Shown here one piece after another: positions 22,401 through 30,762 of a stretch of 64,000 bases of DNA. Within the stretch, counting starts at the first letter, position 1; every line of letters starts with the position of its first letter. The translations under genes and the position numbers were made by a program. Below the pieces are notes generated by a model, which saw only the letters and a program-made list of their open reading frames with translations, searched no databases and had not been told where the DNA came from. This DNA comes from Nemertoderma westbladi (taxonomy: Eukaryota > Xenacoelomorpha > Nemertodermatida > Nemertodermatidae), in assembly GCA_032718475.1 (NCBI GenBank), contig JAUCBJ010005554.1, positions 1 to 64,000 on the forward strand, read 5' to 3'.

Positions 22401-24112
22401 GACCGAGCACCAACCGACACTGGGTGACCGGACTGCGCGCCAACCGCCGCAGGTTTACCCGACTGAGCACCAACCGACACTGGGGGACCCGACTGAGCAC
22501 CAACCGACACTGGGGGACCCGACTGAGCACCAACCGGCACAGGTTGACCCGACTGAGCACCAACCGACACACGTTGACCCGACTGAGCACCAACCGGCAT
22601 GATGGGACCCAACTGAGCACCAACCGACACTGGGGGACCCGACTGAGCACCAACCGGCACAGGTAGACCAGACGGAGCACCAACCGACACAGGTTGACCC
22701 GACTGAGTACCACCCGACTGAGCACCAACCGACACTGGGGGACTGGACTGAGCACCAACCGACACTCCGGGACTCGACTGACCACCAACCGATACTGGAG
22801 GACCCGAATGAGCACCAACTGACACTGGGGGACCCGACTGAGCACTAACCGGCACTGGGGGACTGGACTGAGCACCAACAGGCACATCGGGACCAGAATG
22901 GGCGCCAACCGACACAGGTGGACCCGACTGAGCAGCAACCGACAGAGGTTGACCCGACTGGACACCAACCGACACAGGGGAACCTGACTGAGCACCAACC
23001 GACACGGGGGGACCCGATTGAGCACCAACCGACACAGGGGGACGCGTCTGAGCACCAACCGGCATAGGTTGACCCGAATGAGCACCGATTGACACCAGGG
23101 GAACCGACGCAGCACCTACCGACACTGTGGGACCCGACTGAGCACCAACCAACACTGGGGGACTCGACTGAGCACCAACCGACACGGGGGGACCTGACTG
23201 AGCACCAACCGACACGGGGGGACCCAATTGAGCACCAACCGACACTGGGGGACCCGACTGTGCACCAAACGACACTGGGGAATCCGACTGAGCACTAACC
23301 GACGCTGGGGGACCTGACTTAGCGCCAACCGACACTGGGGGACCCGACTGAGCACTAACCGACACTGGGAGACCCGACTGAGCACCAGCCGACACTGTGG
23401 GACATAAATGAGCACCATCCGACACTGGGGGACCCGACTGAGCACCAACCGACACTGGGGGACCCGACGGGGCACCAACCGACACTGGGGTACCCGACTG
23501 AGCACTAACCGACACTGGGAGACCCGACTGGGCGCCAGCCGGCACTGTGGGACCTAACTGAGCACCATCCGACACTGGGGGACCCGACTGAGCACCAACC
23601 GACACTGAGGGACCCGACGGGGCACCAACCGACACTGGGGGACCCGACTGAGCACTAACCGACACTGGGGGACCCGACTGAGCACCAACCGACACTGAGG
23701 GACCCGACTGAGCACCAACCGACACTGGGGGACCCGACAGAGCATCAACCGACAATGGGGGATCCGACTGGCTAGGAACCGCCGATATTAGAGGATGGGA
23801 TTGGCTTACTTTGTCCCCATTTATGGTATCGTCTAAGTCTAACAGAGTGTCGTTGCCGGATATACCGAATGCGCTATCCGTTGGCTGAGAAAGGGTCCCT
23901 AGCGCAGGCATCTGCAAGGCGTCTCTAGTTGGCTGGGGTTGTGAGCAGGAAAGTTGAGAGACCGTACTGGAGGACCGCGCTACTTGTCCACCAGAGTTCG
24001 TACAGTTTCCCCACTTAGAAGGCGCGCAGTCTGTGCATTTTCTGCCCGTACGGGCGCACACGCACTTCAAACATCGGCCCGCTTTAGGGTTGCAACCGCA
24101 ACAGACCACCAT
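19406..24112 (-). CDS. Reverse transcriptase with CXC-type N-terminus and restriction-like endonuclease (1568 residues)
   Basis: One uninterrupted frame. Residues 4-37 form a cysteine-rich block (CCGCNPKAGRCLKCVCARTG, then CTDC and a final Cys) resembling a CXC zinc domain, plausibly for nucleic-acid binding. Residues about 119-607 are some 49 copies of a ten-residue unit, consensus VSVGAQSGPP. A helical region follows (LLLQKPSRTS, ERRISSWKSGEIIELFNEAR). The RT has GPSGLDVQGW, KCPGVRPIGVGEVLRRVI, motif A LQVDANNAFNSLNR near 977, STQGDPIAM and catalytic WYADDANAAG near 1064. Then come GLLSLPVRHGGLAIP and a Cys/His motif C-x-C-x8-H-x3-C near 1340-1360 leading into RHNELRD. Finally RLDVSVSGFWGNRYQKTYID near 1414-1435 has the two Asp of a PD-(D/E)XK nuclease. 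The order RT, zinc motif, nuclease is that of R2/R4/NeSL-type elements. Clade not determined. It looks intact and may be recent. Confidence 0.82.
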   Translation of the reverse strand: MVVCCGCNPKAGRCLKCVCARTGRKCTDCAPSKWGNCTNSGGQVARSSSTVSQLSCSQPQPTRDALQMPALGTLSQPTDSAFGISGNDTLLDLDDTINGDKVSQSHPLISAVPSQSDPPLSVDALSGPPVSVGAQSGPSVSVGAQSGPPVSVSAQSGPPVSVGAPSGPSVSVGAQSGPPVSDGAQLGPTVPAGAQSGLPVSVSAQSGTPVSVGAPSGPPVSVGAQSGPPVSDGAHLCPTVSAGAQSGLPVSVSAQSGPPVSVGAKSGPPASVSAQSDSPVSFGAQSGPPVSVGAQLGPPVSVGAQSGPPVSVGAQSSPPVLVGAQSGPTVSVGAASVPLVSIGAHSGQPMPVGAQTRPPVSVGAQSGPPVSVGAQSGSPVSVGVQSGQPLSVAAQSGPPVSVGAHSGPDVPVGAQSSPPVPVSAQSGPPVSVGAHSGPPVSVGGQSSPGVSVGAQSSPPVSVGAQSGGTQSGQPVSVGAPSGLPVPVGAQSGPPVSVGAQLGPIMPVGAQSGQRVSVGAQSGQPVPVGAQSGPPVSVGAQSGPPVSVGAQSGKPAAVGAQSGHPVSVGARSGQPVSFGAQSGPPVSADAQSGRPSAVGAQSGPPVSPNTTVPPTARGHGSNAVAWFGTSLHLDVFAESVHKVHDAIVHWRPNLFLLPPGAIGREVVQEMTRLLNMFNAGSLSGEAALTAQFILPALLLQKPSRTSTTATHRRILERRISSWKSGEIIELFNEARAIQSHLPKVSARAKQLRNTAAERAFCKHMLTGNVSAAVRTLDEMAKGQVLNLDEVITDKHGVRKSVREFLLDKHPPPAPAHESTLIGESDDAPEYHSVIFERIDAQLIQSMFLRFRGTAGGPSGLDVQGWKHLATRFRNPSVDLCTSIANTAKRMAQSSNDPRELASLLAARLVAIDKCPGVRPIGVGEVLRRVIGKAIISCISEDLQSVGGTTQMCCGQKAGIEHAIHSLNDAFASDDCEAVLQVDANNAFNSLNRAAALHNIRHVCPSLHTVVSNCYSLPTKLYIGGEFILSAEGSTQGDPIAMQMYAMGSMPLIGELDDASEVLQKWYADDANAAGTLVELRKFWDLLAERGPLYGYNPTKCHLLVKPDLLEEAKRMFPEECFTIGTAGNNLLGGVIGNAEYREEFVRKKVDEFVAQLHQLSKVAAIDPHCAYAGLAIGLVARWRFIARVVPGAMDFFEKLEESVVQFLQGLTNRPVITPEERGLLSLPVRHGGLAIPTPEDLRIENGNSRWICEPFTEVVEPVAIREAQKFIATRIKARAVPALKEKVESVSSDLPENQRRLTELVAEPGASAWLNARPITLHDTHLTKEEFRDALCLRYGWQPESLPARCACGTRFSTNHILSCPTGGYPSIRHNELRDFVATTLTEVAHNVAIEPHLQPITGEQFSRTSTSVDQQARLDVSVSGFWGNRYQKTYIDVSVFNPLAPTNAAMDVDAAHLFHETRKRNKYLERIREVEHATFTPLIFSALGGISPSTTLFVKHLASKLADRRELRYSECVSWVRRQFSFALLRASLMCIRGSRSARKRPVFVGAEASPSILLANADTRVGQ
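22290..23755 (-). repeat. In-frame 30-bp minisatellite inside the RLE element ORF
   Basis: About 49 tandem 30-bp units (on the + strand GACCCGACTGAGCACCAACC followed by GACACTGGGG) with point differences. They stay in register without frameshift and encode a ten-residue repeat rich in Val, Ser, Gly, Gln and Pro. One unit near 22710 is shortened (GGTQSGQPVSV) but keeps the frame. The array sits between the cysteine-rich N-terminus and the conserved enzyme part and looks like a flexible linker. The regular frame argues for selection on the protein, or for very recent expansion. Confidence 0.93.
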
Positions 24113-24278
24113 CGAAAGATTCAGTCGTCTCTACTATATACTATCCTTGTCCGCGACTGTTCTTTTAAACCGCAGCACTCACAAGGGGCGGATCGCTTCC
24201 AATTATCGGCAAACTACAAAGGCTCAGTATAATCAGTACTGCACTACACTACAGTATAGTATAGTAGTACTACACTAC

Positions 24279-25873
24279 TACACTGGTACACTGGTACACT
24301 GGTACACTGGTACATCTGGTACACTGGTACACTGGTACACTGGTACATCTGGTACACTGGTACACTGGTACACTGGTACATCTGGTACACTGGTACACTG
24401 GTACACTGGTACACTGGTACACTGGTACACTGGTACACTGGTACACTGGTACACTGGTACATCTGGTACACTGGTACACTGGTACACTGGTACACTGGTA
24501 CACTGGTACACTGGTACACTGGTACACTGGTACACTGGTACATCTGGTACACTGGTACACTGGTACACTGGTACATCTGGTACACTGGTACACTGGTACA
24601 CTGGTACACTGGTACACTGGTACACTGGTACACTGGTACACTGGTACACTGGTACATCTGGTACACTGGTACACTGGTACACTGGTACATCTGGTACACT
24701 GGTACACTGGTACACTGGTACACTGGTACACTGGTACATCTGGTACACTGGTACACTGGTACACTGGTACATCTGGTACACTGGTACATCTGGTACACTG
24801 GTACACTGGTACACTGGTACACTGGTACACTGGTACATCTGGTACACTGGTACACTGGTACACTGGTACACTGGTACACTGGTACACTGGTACACTGGTA
24901 CACTGGTACACTGGTACACTGGTACACTGGTACACTGGTACACTGGTACACTGGTACATCTGGTACACTGGTACACTGGTACACTGGTACACTGGTACAC
25001 TGGTACACTGGTACACTGGTACACTGGTACACTGGTACACTGGTACACTGGTACACTGGTACATCTGGTACACTGGTACACTGGTACACTGGTACATCTG
25101 GTACACTGGTACACTGGTACACTGGTACACTGGTACACTGGTACATCTGGTACACTGGTACACTGGTACACTGGTACATCTGGTACACTGGTACACTGGT
25201 ACACTGGTACACTGGTACACTGGTACACTTGTACATCTGGTACACTGGTACACTGGTACACTGGTACATCTGGTACACTGGTACACTGGTACACTGGTAC
25301 ACTGGTACATCTGGTACACTGGTACACTGGTACACTGGTACACTGGTACACTGGTACACTGGTACACTGGTACATCTGGTACACTGGTACACTGGTACAC
25401 TGGTACATCTGGTACACTGGTACACTGGTACACTGGTACACTGGTACACTGGTACATCTGGTACACTGGTACACTGGTACACTGGTACACTGGTACACTG
25501 GTACACTGGTACACTGGTACACTGGTACACTGGTATACTGGTACACTGGTACACTGGTACATCTGGTACACTGGTACACTGGTACACTGGTACACTGGTA
25601 CACTGGTACACTGGTACATCTGGTACACTGGTACACTGGTACACTGGTACACTGGTACACTGGTACACTGGTACACTGGTACACTGGTACACTGGTACAC
25701 TGGTACATCTGGTACACTGGTACACTGGTACACTGGTACACTGGTACACTGGTACACTGGTACATCTGGTACATCTGGTACACTGGTACACTGGTACACT
25801 GGTACACTGGTACATCTGGTACACTGGTACACTGGTACACTGGTACATCTGGTACACTGGTACACTGGTACAT
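24279..25873. repeat. Octamer (TACACTGG)n array, right block, about 1.6 kb
   Basis: Nearly pure TACACTGG units interspersed with nine-base TACATCTGG variants. Rare single changes are seen (a TTGTAC at 25229, a TATACT at 25534). Because the units are 8 or 9 bases, every frame passes through without stops, so the open frames of several hundred codons on both strands are artefacts. The right end merges into the 36-bp repeats, which contain the same CTGGTACACTGGTA core. Confidence 0.95.
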
Positions 25874-26269
25874 CTGGTACACTGGTATCACACAGATGAG
25901 TGAGGCAATCTGGTACACTGGTATCACACAGATGAGTGAGGCAATCTGGTACACTGGTATCACACAGATGAGTGAGGCAATCTGGTACACTGGTATCACA
26001 CAGATGAGTGAGGCAATCTGGTACACTGGTATCACACAGATGAGTGAGGCAATCTGGTACACTGGTATCACACAGATGAGTGAGGCAATCTGGTACACTG
26101 GTATCACACAGATGAGTGAGGCAATCTGGTACACTGGTATCACACAGATGAGTGAGGCAATCTGGTACACTGGTATCACACAGATGAGTGAGGCAATCTG
26201 GTACACTGGTATCACACAGATGAGTGAGGCAATCTGGTACACTGGTATCACACAGATGAGTGAGGCAAT
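25874..26269. repeat. 36-bp tandem repeat, exactly 11 copies
   Basis: Eleven apparently identical units of CTGGTACACTGGTATCACAC followed by AGATGAGTGAGGCAAT. On the - strand each unit is 12 codons (DCLTHLCDTSVP) in frame with the LINE-C endonuclease, and the first one is LINE-C sequence itself. So the repeat arose by duplication of LINE-C coding DNA. It is identical between copies and hence young. Confidence 0.95.
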
Positions 26270-26690
26270 CTGAAAGCAACTTGTCAGATTCAACAGTTGC
26301 CTTATTTCCGGATCTATAGACGCACACAATGCGGCTTGGGGAATTACCAACCAGATCAATAGCAACAGCTTCAGCCGCAGCACAAAATTTCAAAGGAAAA
26401 GAAACCACAACACACTTTATGTCTTTCCGCACTAGAATAGCCGCACCGCCCCCAACTGCACCTTCGCGATCCTTTCGGAACACTTGATAACGGTTGTCCT
26501 CGCTCAGCATCCCATCTGTTACTGACTCAGTCACCAAGGATTCAGTTACACAAACCACCCCGAATTCATTTGTTCGCAGCAATATGTCCAGATCACTCAG
26601 TTTGTTGCAAAGACTACGTGCATTAACTAGACAGCAATTCAAAAATACATTACAGCAATGTGAGTTCTCCTTTGCTTAGTTTCCCTGCTG
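26270..26690 (-). mobile_element. LINE-C, proximal part: N-terminal half of APE endonuclease
   Basis: The - strand reads CLVNARSLCNKLSDLDILL, VVCVTESLVTE, YQVFRKDREGAVGGGAAILV and IVCVYRSGN. This is the usual N-terminal succession of CR1/Jockey-like endonucleases (N-A-R-S, catalytic TE, R.D R...GGG). The frame passes into the 36-bp repeats, and the missing continuation (VVVGDFN...) is at 19063. The visible frame begins after a TAA near 26675, with no convincing initiator ATG, so the 5' end is probably truncated. The two halves together show that 26269-19064 was inserted into, or grown inside, one LINE copy. Confidence 0.85.
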
Positions 26691-28810
26691 AGGAGAGGGT
26701 GAAGAAGTGGTTTTGCGGGTCACAGATCCCTGCTTAGTGGTCGTTTCGTCGATGATAACTTCGGGTGATCACCCACATTCACGAATAAAAACTGATCAAC
26801 CTAACATTTTATGGTGACCTTAGGTGTTGGGTTTTTGCAATATATAATTATATTGAGAGGTGAACTTCTGAAATTAAAGGCCCGGGCCTATCCCGGATTG
26901 AAATTGAATTGAAATTGTAACGTCCGACACATTGTAACGTCCGACACTATTATTATTTAATGTATTTAAAGTCTAAATTGCAGTGTATAGTGTAAAATGC
27001 ATAAATAAATAAAAATAGGTTTCAATAATTGCGATTGTCGACTCAAAATTCACACATTAGTATTTTGATGATATATTTGGCAATCGTTGGTGAAATTTAA
27101 AATGGTTTTCAGATTCGGAATCTGCAGATGAAGGCGGTTCTAATGATATCTAGAGTACATTCAAAAGACGAAAAATAAAGCCGACAGAGGTGGCTAAATA
27201 TTGCTCATTTTTATGTAACGTCCAACACGTAACGTCCGACTCCATCCCGCACAACTTTGAATTGCAAATGTCGGCTTCAAAAGATATGCAGTGCAAATTA
27301 GAAAACCTTTTTGAAAAATAGAATAGTTTAGCTACATTTTGAGCCCAAAAATATTAATATACCAGTCTTCGGCATTGGTTGCAATCAAAAGTAAAATATG
27401 TACAATAAAAAGTGTCCTATTTTTGTAACGTCCGACACCTTTTTAAAAGTCAACTGTGTAAGAAGAATAACGTTTCCCAATGCAGAGTATTTGCGATATT
27501 CTGAAAGATTAATAAACTAGAAAGCCAGCAAGCTGGCTGGAAGGAGCCCGGGGGAAAAATCCTAGCCAAGACTATTACAAAGAACTATGTCAGTCAGCAG
27601 TAAGTAAACTAAAATTGTCTAAACTGCAAGGCGTGAGGCTAGCTGACTTTGTGGCTCGCCCCACATAATATAAAATGCAACTTAGCTACCACTAACAAAA
27701 ATATAATATGAAGCAAATAACTTCATTATCAAGAACGTTTACAAGATATAAGATGCGATTACCGAATATTTATAAAAAATGCCCATGATGCACAACCAGA
27801 TAAATAACAACGAATAGAGCCAAATAACAAATTTAGTTTCCTTCTATAGGTATTACCCCGTCGTCAAGCGGAATATCTCTTCCCAGTGAATTCTATGTGA
27901 ATATGTATTATAATGAATATCCTTAGGCGGAAACTCCTTAGGCGGTAGGCCAGAGCGGGCTCCTTAAATACATGCAACTACTGTATTATAGTGTAGGTCA
28001 ACTATAAAACATTTTGCAATCCACAGTGAGTATCGACTGCAATAGGACACAACACACTGCTTTGTGTAACTAAAATTCATTCTCCTGATCCACCCCCTAA
28101 CATAGCAGAGTGAGTAACCTTATTGTAGATATACCCTTAGGAAGCACTGGGAGAGCAATCAGCTTATGTGGTAATACATTAGAAACCAACAGCTTATGTG
28201 TGAGTAAACATTGCCTTTCCTTATAGCCTACTAGTAAAACTTGGCAACCAACACGTTTTTCTATGACTGTGATATTAAGCCATATTTCATCATGAACACC
28301 AGCTGTTGTTTTACCATTGCTTTTAATTTCGCGACAAAACAATGTCAAAAAACTAAATATATCGAATACCACACATAGAATCGATCTGAAATTTTGTAAC
28401 GCGATTATGAACCACCAAAACAATGTACTTGCAAAATTTCATCAAAATCGCCAGGCAGGAAGTGCCTTAACCTAGATAATTATCAGTCAGTATGTCAGTC
28501 AGTATGTCAGTCAGTGTAATGTATCCTTGAGATTCTTACAGTAAGTATCCCGCTGTCAAGCGGGCTCCTAATAAATTGTCTCATTTATTCAACGCAATCT
28601 GATGTCAAAAATTCAAGTATTTTCGTAAATTTAAAGAATAATATTCAAAAATCGAGAATGTCCGTAACGTCTGACACCGTGGAATTGCCCATATGATAAA
28701 AGGAATTTGTTTTACCTAGAATCGTAGACCCTTACAACACCAATATAACTCGATTTTAATATGTATTCGCCGCAAACGACATCTTTCAAACTCGCTTAAT
28801 ATGTAAAGAT
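26691..28810. other. Non-coding, with a recurrent TAACGTCCGACAC motif
   Basis: No gene recognised. The word GTAACGTCCGACAC or a one- or two-base variant occurs near 26917, 26933, 27214, 27228, 27425 and 28663. A block at 27635-27665 resembles the trailer of the ACGG repeat at 13.9 kb. GTCAGTCAGTAT is repeated three times at 28486-28515. The - strand open frame at 28097-28423 has no recognisable features. Confidence 0.5.
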
Positions 28811-29215
28811 TCACCACTGGTTTGGTTGGTCGGGGTGGAACATGAGAGTAGCCTCCAACTCCAGAATCCCCCCTCCCTGGTGATCCAGGGTTTGGGCCAG
28901 AAAGGTCACCAGGAAAGGGACTCCGAGAATTGTTGGCCGGTCTCTCTCCAGTAGGGGGTGAGAAAGCAGCCTGTCAGGAGTTAACTGACGCCTGTGAGGC
29001 CAATTGTGTCCGGAAATTCCACTGGCCTCTAGTGGCTGGACCTCCGCATTACTAATGTAATCCATAGTGGGGGTTGGGGGTGCTTTTTTACCGAGTCAGC
29101 TCTCGGGGCAAATACCACACTCTGGTTTGCCATTCCACAGGGTGGGTGTCGTAGTGGAGTCAGATATGAGGCCTGAGGCCCACCACCCATAACTACTCTG
29201 ACGCACATGAATTGG
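28811..29215 (-). mobile_element. LINE-B 5'-end fragment (leader and N-terminus only)
   Basis: The sequence matches the 5' part of the LINE-B copies at 10.0-10.1 kb and 60.9-61.4 kb. Shared blocks include GGTTGGTCGGGGTGGAACAT, CTCCAACTCCAGAATCCC, CAGGGTTTGGGCCAG, CTCCGCATTACTAAT and CATTCCACAGGGTGGGTGTC. Homology ends near 28814, just before the codons for the endonuclease. The - strand ATG at 29065 is a candidate native start of the LINE-B protein. Having only the 5' end is unusual for a LINE, which normally loses 5' sequence. A later deletion or recombination removed the rest. Confidence 0.8.
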
Positions 29216-29857
29216 CACTAAAAAAGGCAATAAAAGGAGACAATACTGACTAATAACATACTGAATCAACAGAATTACAGAACGACAGACACACTAATAC
29301 ACATTGTGGTACCCAATATGCTGAGCTCGCTTGCTATCGTGGCTGCCCAACAACGCGCACTGAACATACATTAGGTGATGTAAGCCACCTCCTGCCAGTC
29401 TGTAACTCATACTAAGTGCAGTGTCTGCCATGTCGGCAATTATTAGCATTTAATTATATGATAGTAATGGAATCTAATGGTAGCTATACTGAGTCAACTA
29501 CTAGCAGTTTTCCTATAATAGGTTATAATAATTCTCCCCTTTTATTGCCTTTTTGATTACCCATTGATTGTGTAAGAAGTAATATGTAATTAATTGCCTT
29601 TGTCTAAAAAGTCTATAAATAATTGAAAAAAATGAGGTTTTTCAGAGCATTAATGCCGTTTGATTAGAAAACTGCTTAACTTTTGTTAGAAAGTTACTTA
29701 CGTAGGGCTATCTGACTCAACAAACACTTCCGTACTTTTCGAATATGCGTTTCCTTTACAAAACTAAACAAACCTCATCACAACATGGGGGGATCCTAAG
29801 GTCGCCTTGGAGGATCCTCGGGGAGGATTCTCCCACACTGGTCGTACAGAGTAGCTG
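29216..29857. other. Non-coding, nothing recognised
   Basis: AT-rich flank between the LINE-B fragment and the first minisatellite block. No gene, tRNA or terminal repeat is apparent. Confidence 0.5.
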
Positions 29858-30428
29858 TTCCACCCTACCGGGCTATCCTCCCTCCGTGCCCCCCTACCGG
29901 GCTATCCTACCTCCATGCCCCCCTACCGGGCTATCCTCCCTCTGTGCCCCCCTACCGGGCTATCCTCCCTCCATGCCCCTCTACCGGGCTATCCTTCCTC
30001 TTTGCCCCCATACCGGGCTATCCTTCCTCTGTGCCCCCATACCGGGCTATCCTTCCTCTTTGCCCCCATACCGGGCTATCCTTCCTCCGTGCCCCCCTAC
30101 CGGGTTATCCTTCCTCCGTACCCCCTACCGGGCTATCCTCCCTCCATGCCCCTCTACCGGGCTATCCTTCCTCTGTGCCCCCCTACCGGGCTATCCTCCC
30201 TCTGTGCCCCCCTACCGGGCTATCCTCCCTCCATGCCCCTCTACCGGGCTATCCTTCCTCTGTGCCCCCCTACCGGGCTATCCTTCCTCTGTGCCCCCCT
30301 ACCGGGCTATCCTTCCTCTGTGCCCCCCTACCGGGCTATCCTCCCTCCATGCCCCCTACCGGGCTTTCATCCATCCTTGCCCCCTTACCGGGCTATCCTC
30401 CCTCCGAGCCCCCCCCCCCCCTACCGGG
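29858..30428. repeat. 29-bp G/C-rich minisatellite, block 1 (about 20 units)
   Basis: Unit CCGGGCTATCCTCCCTCCGT followed by GCCCCCCTA, with 28-bp variants lacking one C. The other strand carries G5-G7 runs every 29 bases, which could form G-quadruplex. Because 29 is not a multiple of three and no unit contains a stop, all + strand frames are open. Those translations (repeats of PPYRAILP, PTGLSSL or PGYPPS) are not genes. Confidence 0.95.
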
Positions 30429-30461
30429 CTATTTAAAATAAAATAAAATAAAATAAAAAAT

Positions 30462-30645
30462 ACAATGTTCTAGAACATTTTTTTTAATTTTAAAATAGCT
30501 AGTAAATATAAAAAAATATCCAATTTGGTAGATAAATTTTCTAAAAAATAAATAATATAAATAAATAATTTTTTTGTATTACTAGCTATTTTAAATTTGA
30601 AAAATAACTAGCTATATGTTCTAGAACATTATATTATTTGTATTA
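30462..30645. repeat. AT-rich foldback between the minisatellite blocks
   Basis: Left arm 30462-30520 (AATGTTCTAGAACATT, then AAAATAGCTAGTAAATAT, then a run of A and T) pairs with the reverse complement of right arm 30570-30640 (ATTTTTTTGTATTACTAGCT ... ATGTTCTAGAACATTAT). One arm has an extra ~12 bp (a second TAACTAGCTA). TTCTAGAA is palindromic itself. This looks like a foldback or MITE-like insertion that split an originally continuous minisatellite. Confidence 0.75.
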
Positions 30646-30762
30646 TTTATGATCTAGAATAGTGTATAATCAAGTCGTACTATATACAAGCAATTTTAAC
30701 AATTTTCATTTCAATTGGGGCAATTTTCAGAAAATGTGTGACGGATACTGCAAAAGTACCAT

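Larger units (their letters stand above)
19262..24278 (-). mobile_element. RLE-type non-LTR retrotransposon inserted in the octamer array
   Basis: A 5-kb unit on the - strand bounded on both sides by TACACTGG repeats. The 3' end is a 15-base poly-A tail (poly-T at 19262-19276 on the + strand) that touches the repeat directly. The 5' end lies near 24278, after a short leader with GTAGTGTAGTA-like sequence. The unit contains one long ORF with reverse transcriptase and a C-terminal restriction-like endonuclease, and no APE endonuclease. Insertion in the middle of a simple repeat, with repeat on each side, is the layout expected of a target-specific element. A target duplication cannot be told apart from the repeat. 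The leader before the ATG at 24112 is about 165 bp. Confidence 0.8.

Noticed and set aside
22216-23748. Alternative-frame ORFs over the 30-bp repeat region
   Set aside because: They overlap the long RLE-element ORF in other frames, as expected when a repeat unit lacks stops in several frames.
24033-26273. Several-hundred-codon frames through the octamer array on both strands
   Set aside because: Stop-free 8/9-bp repeats. Only the outermost - strand codons are real, and they belong to the LINE-C endonuclease.
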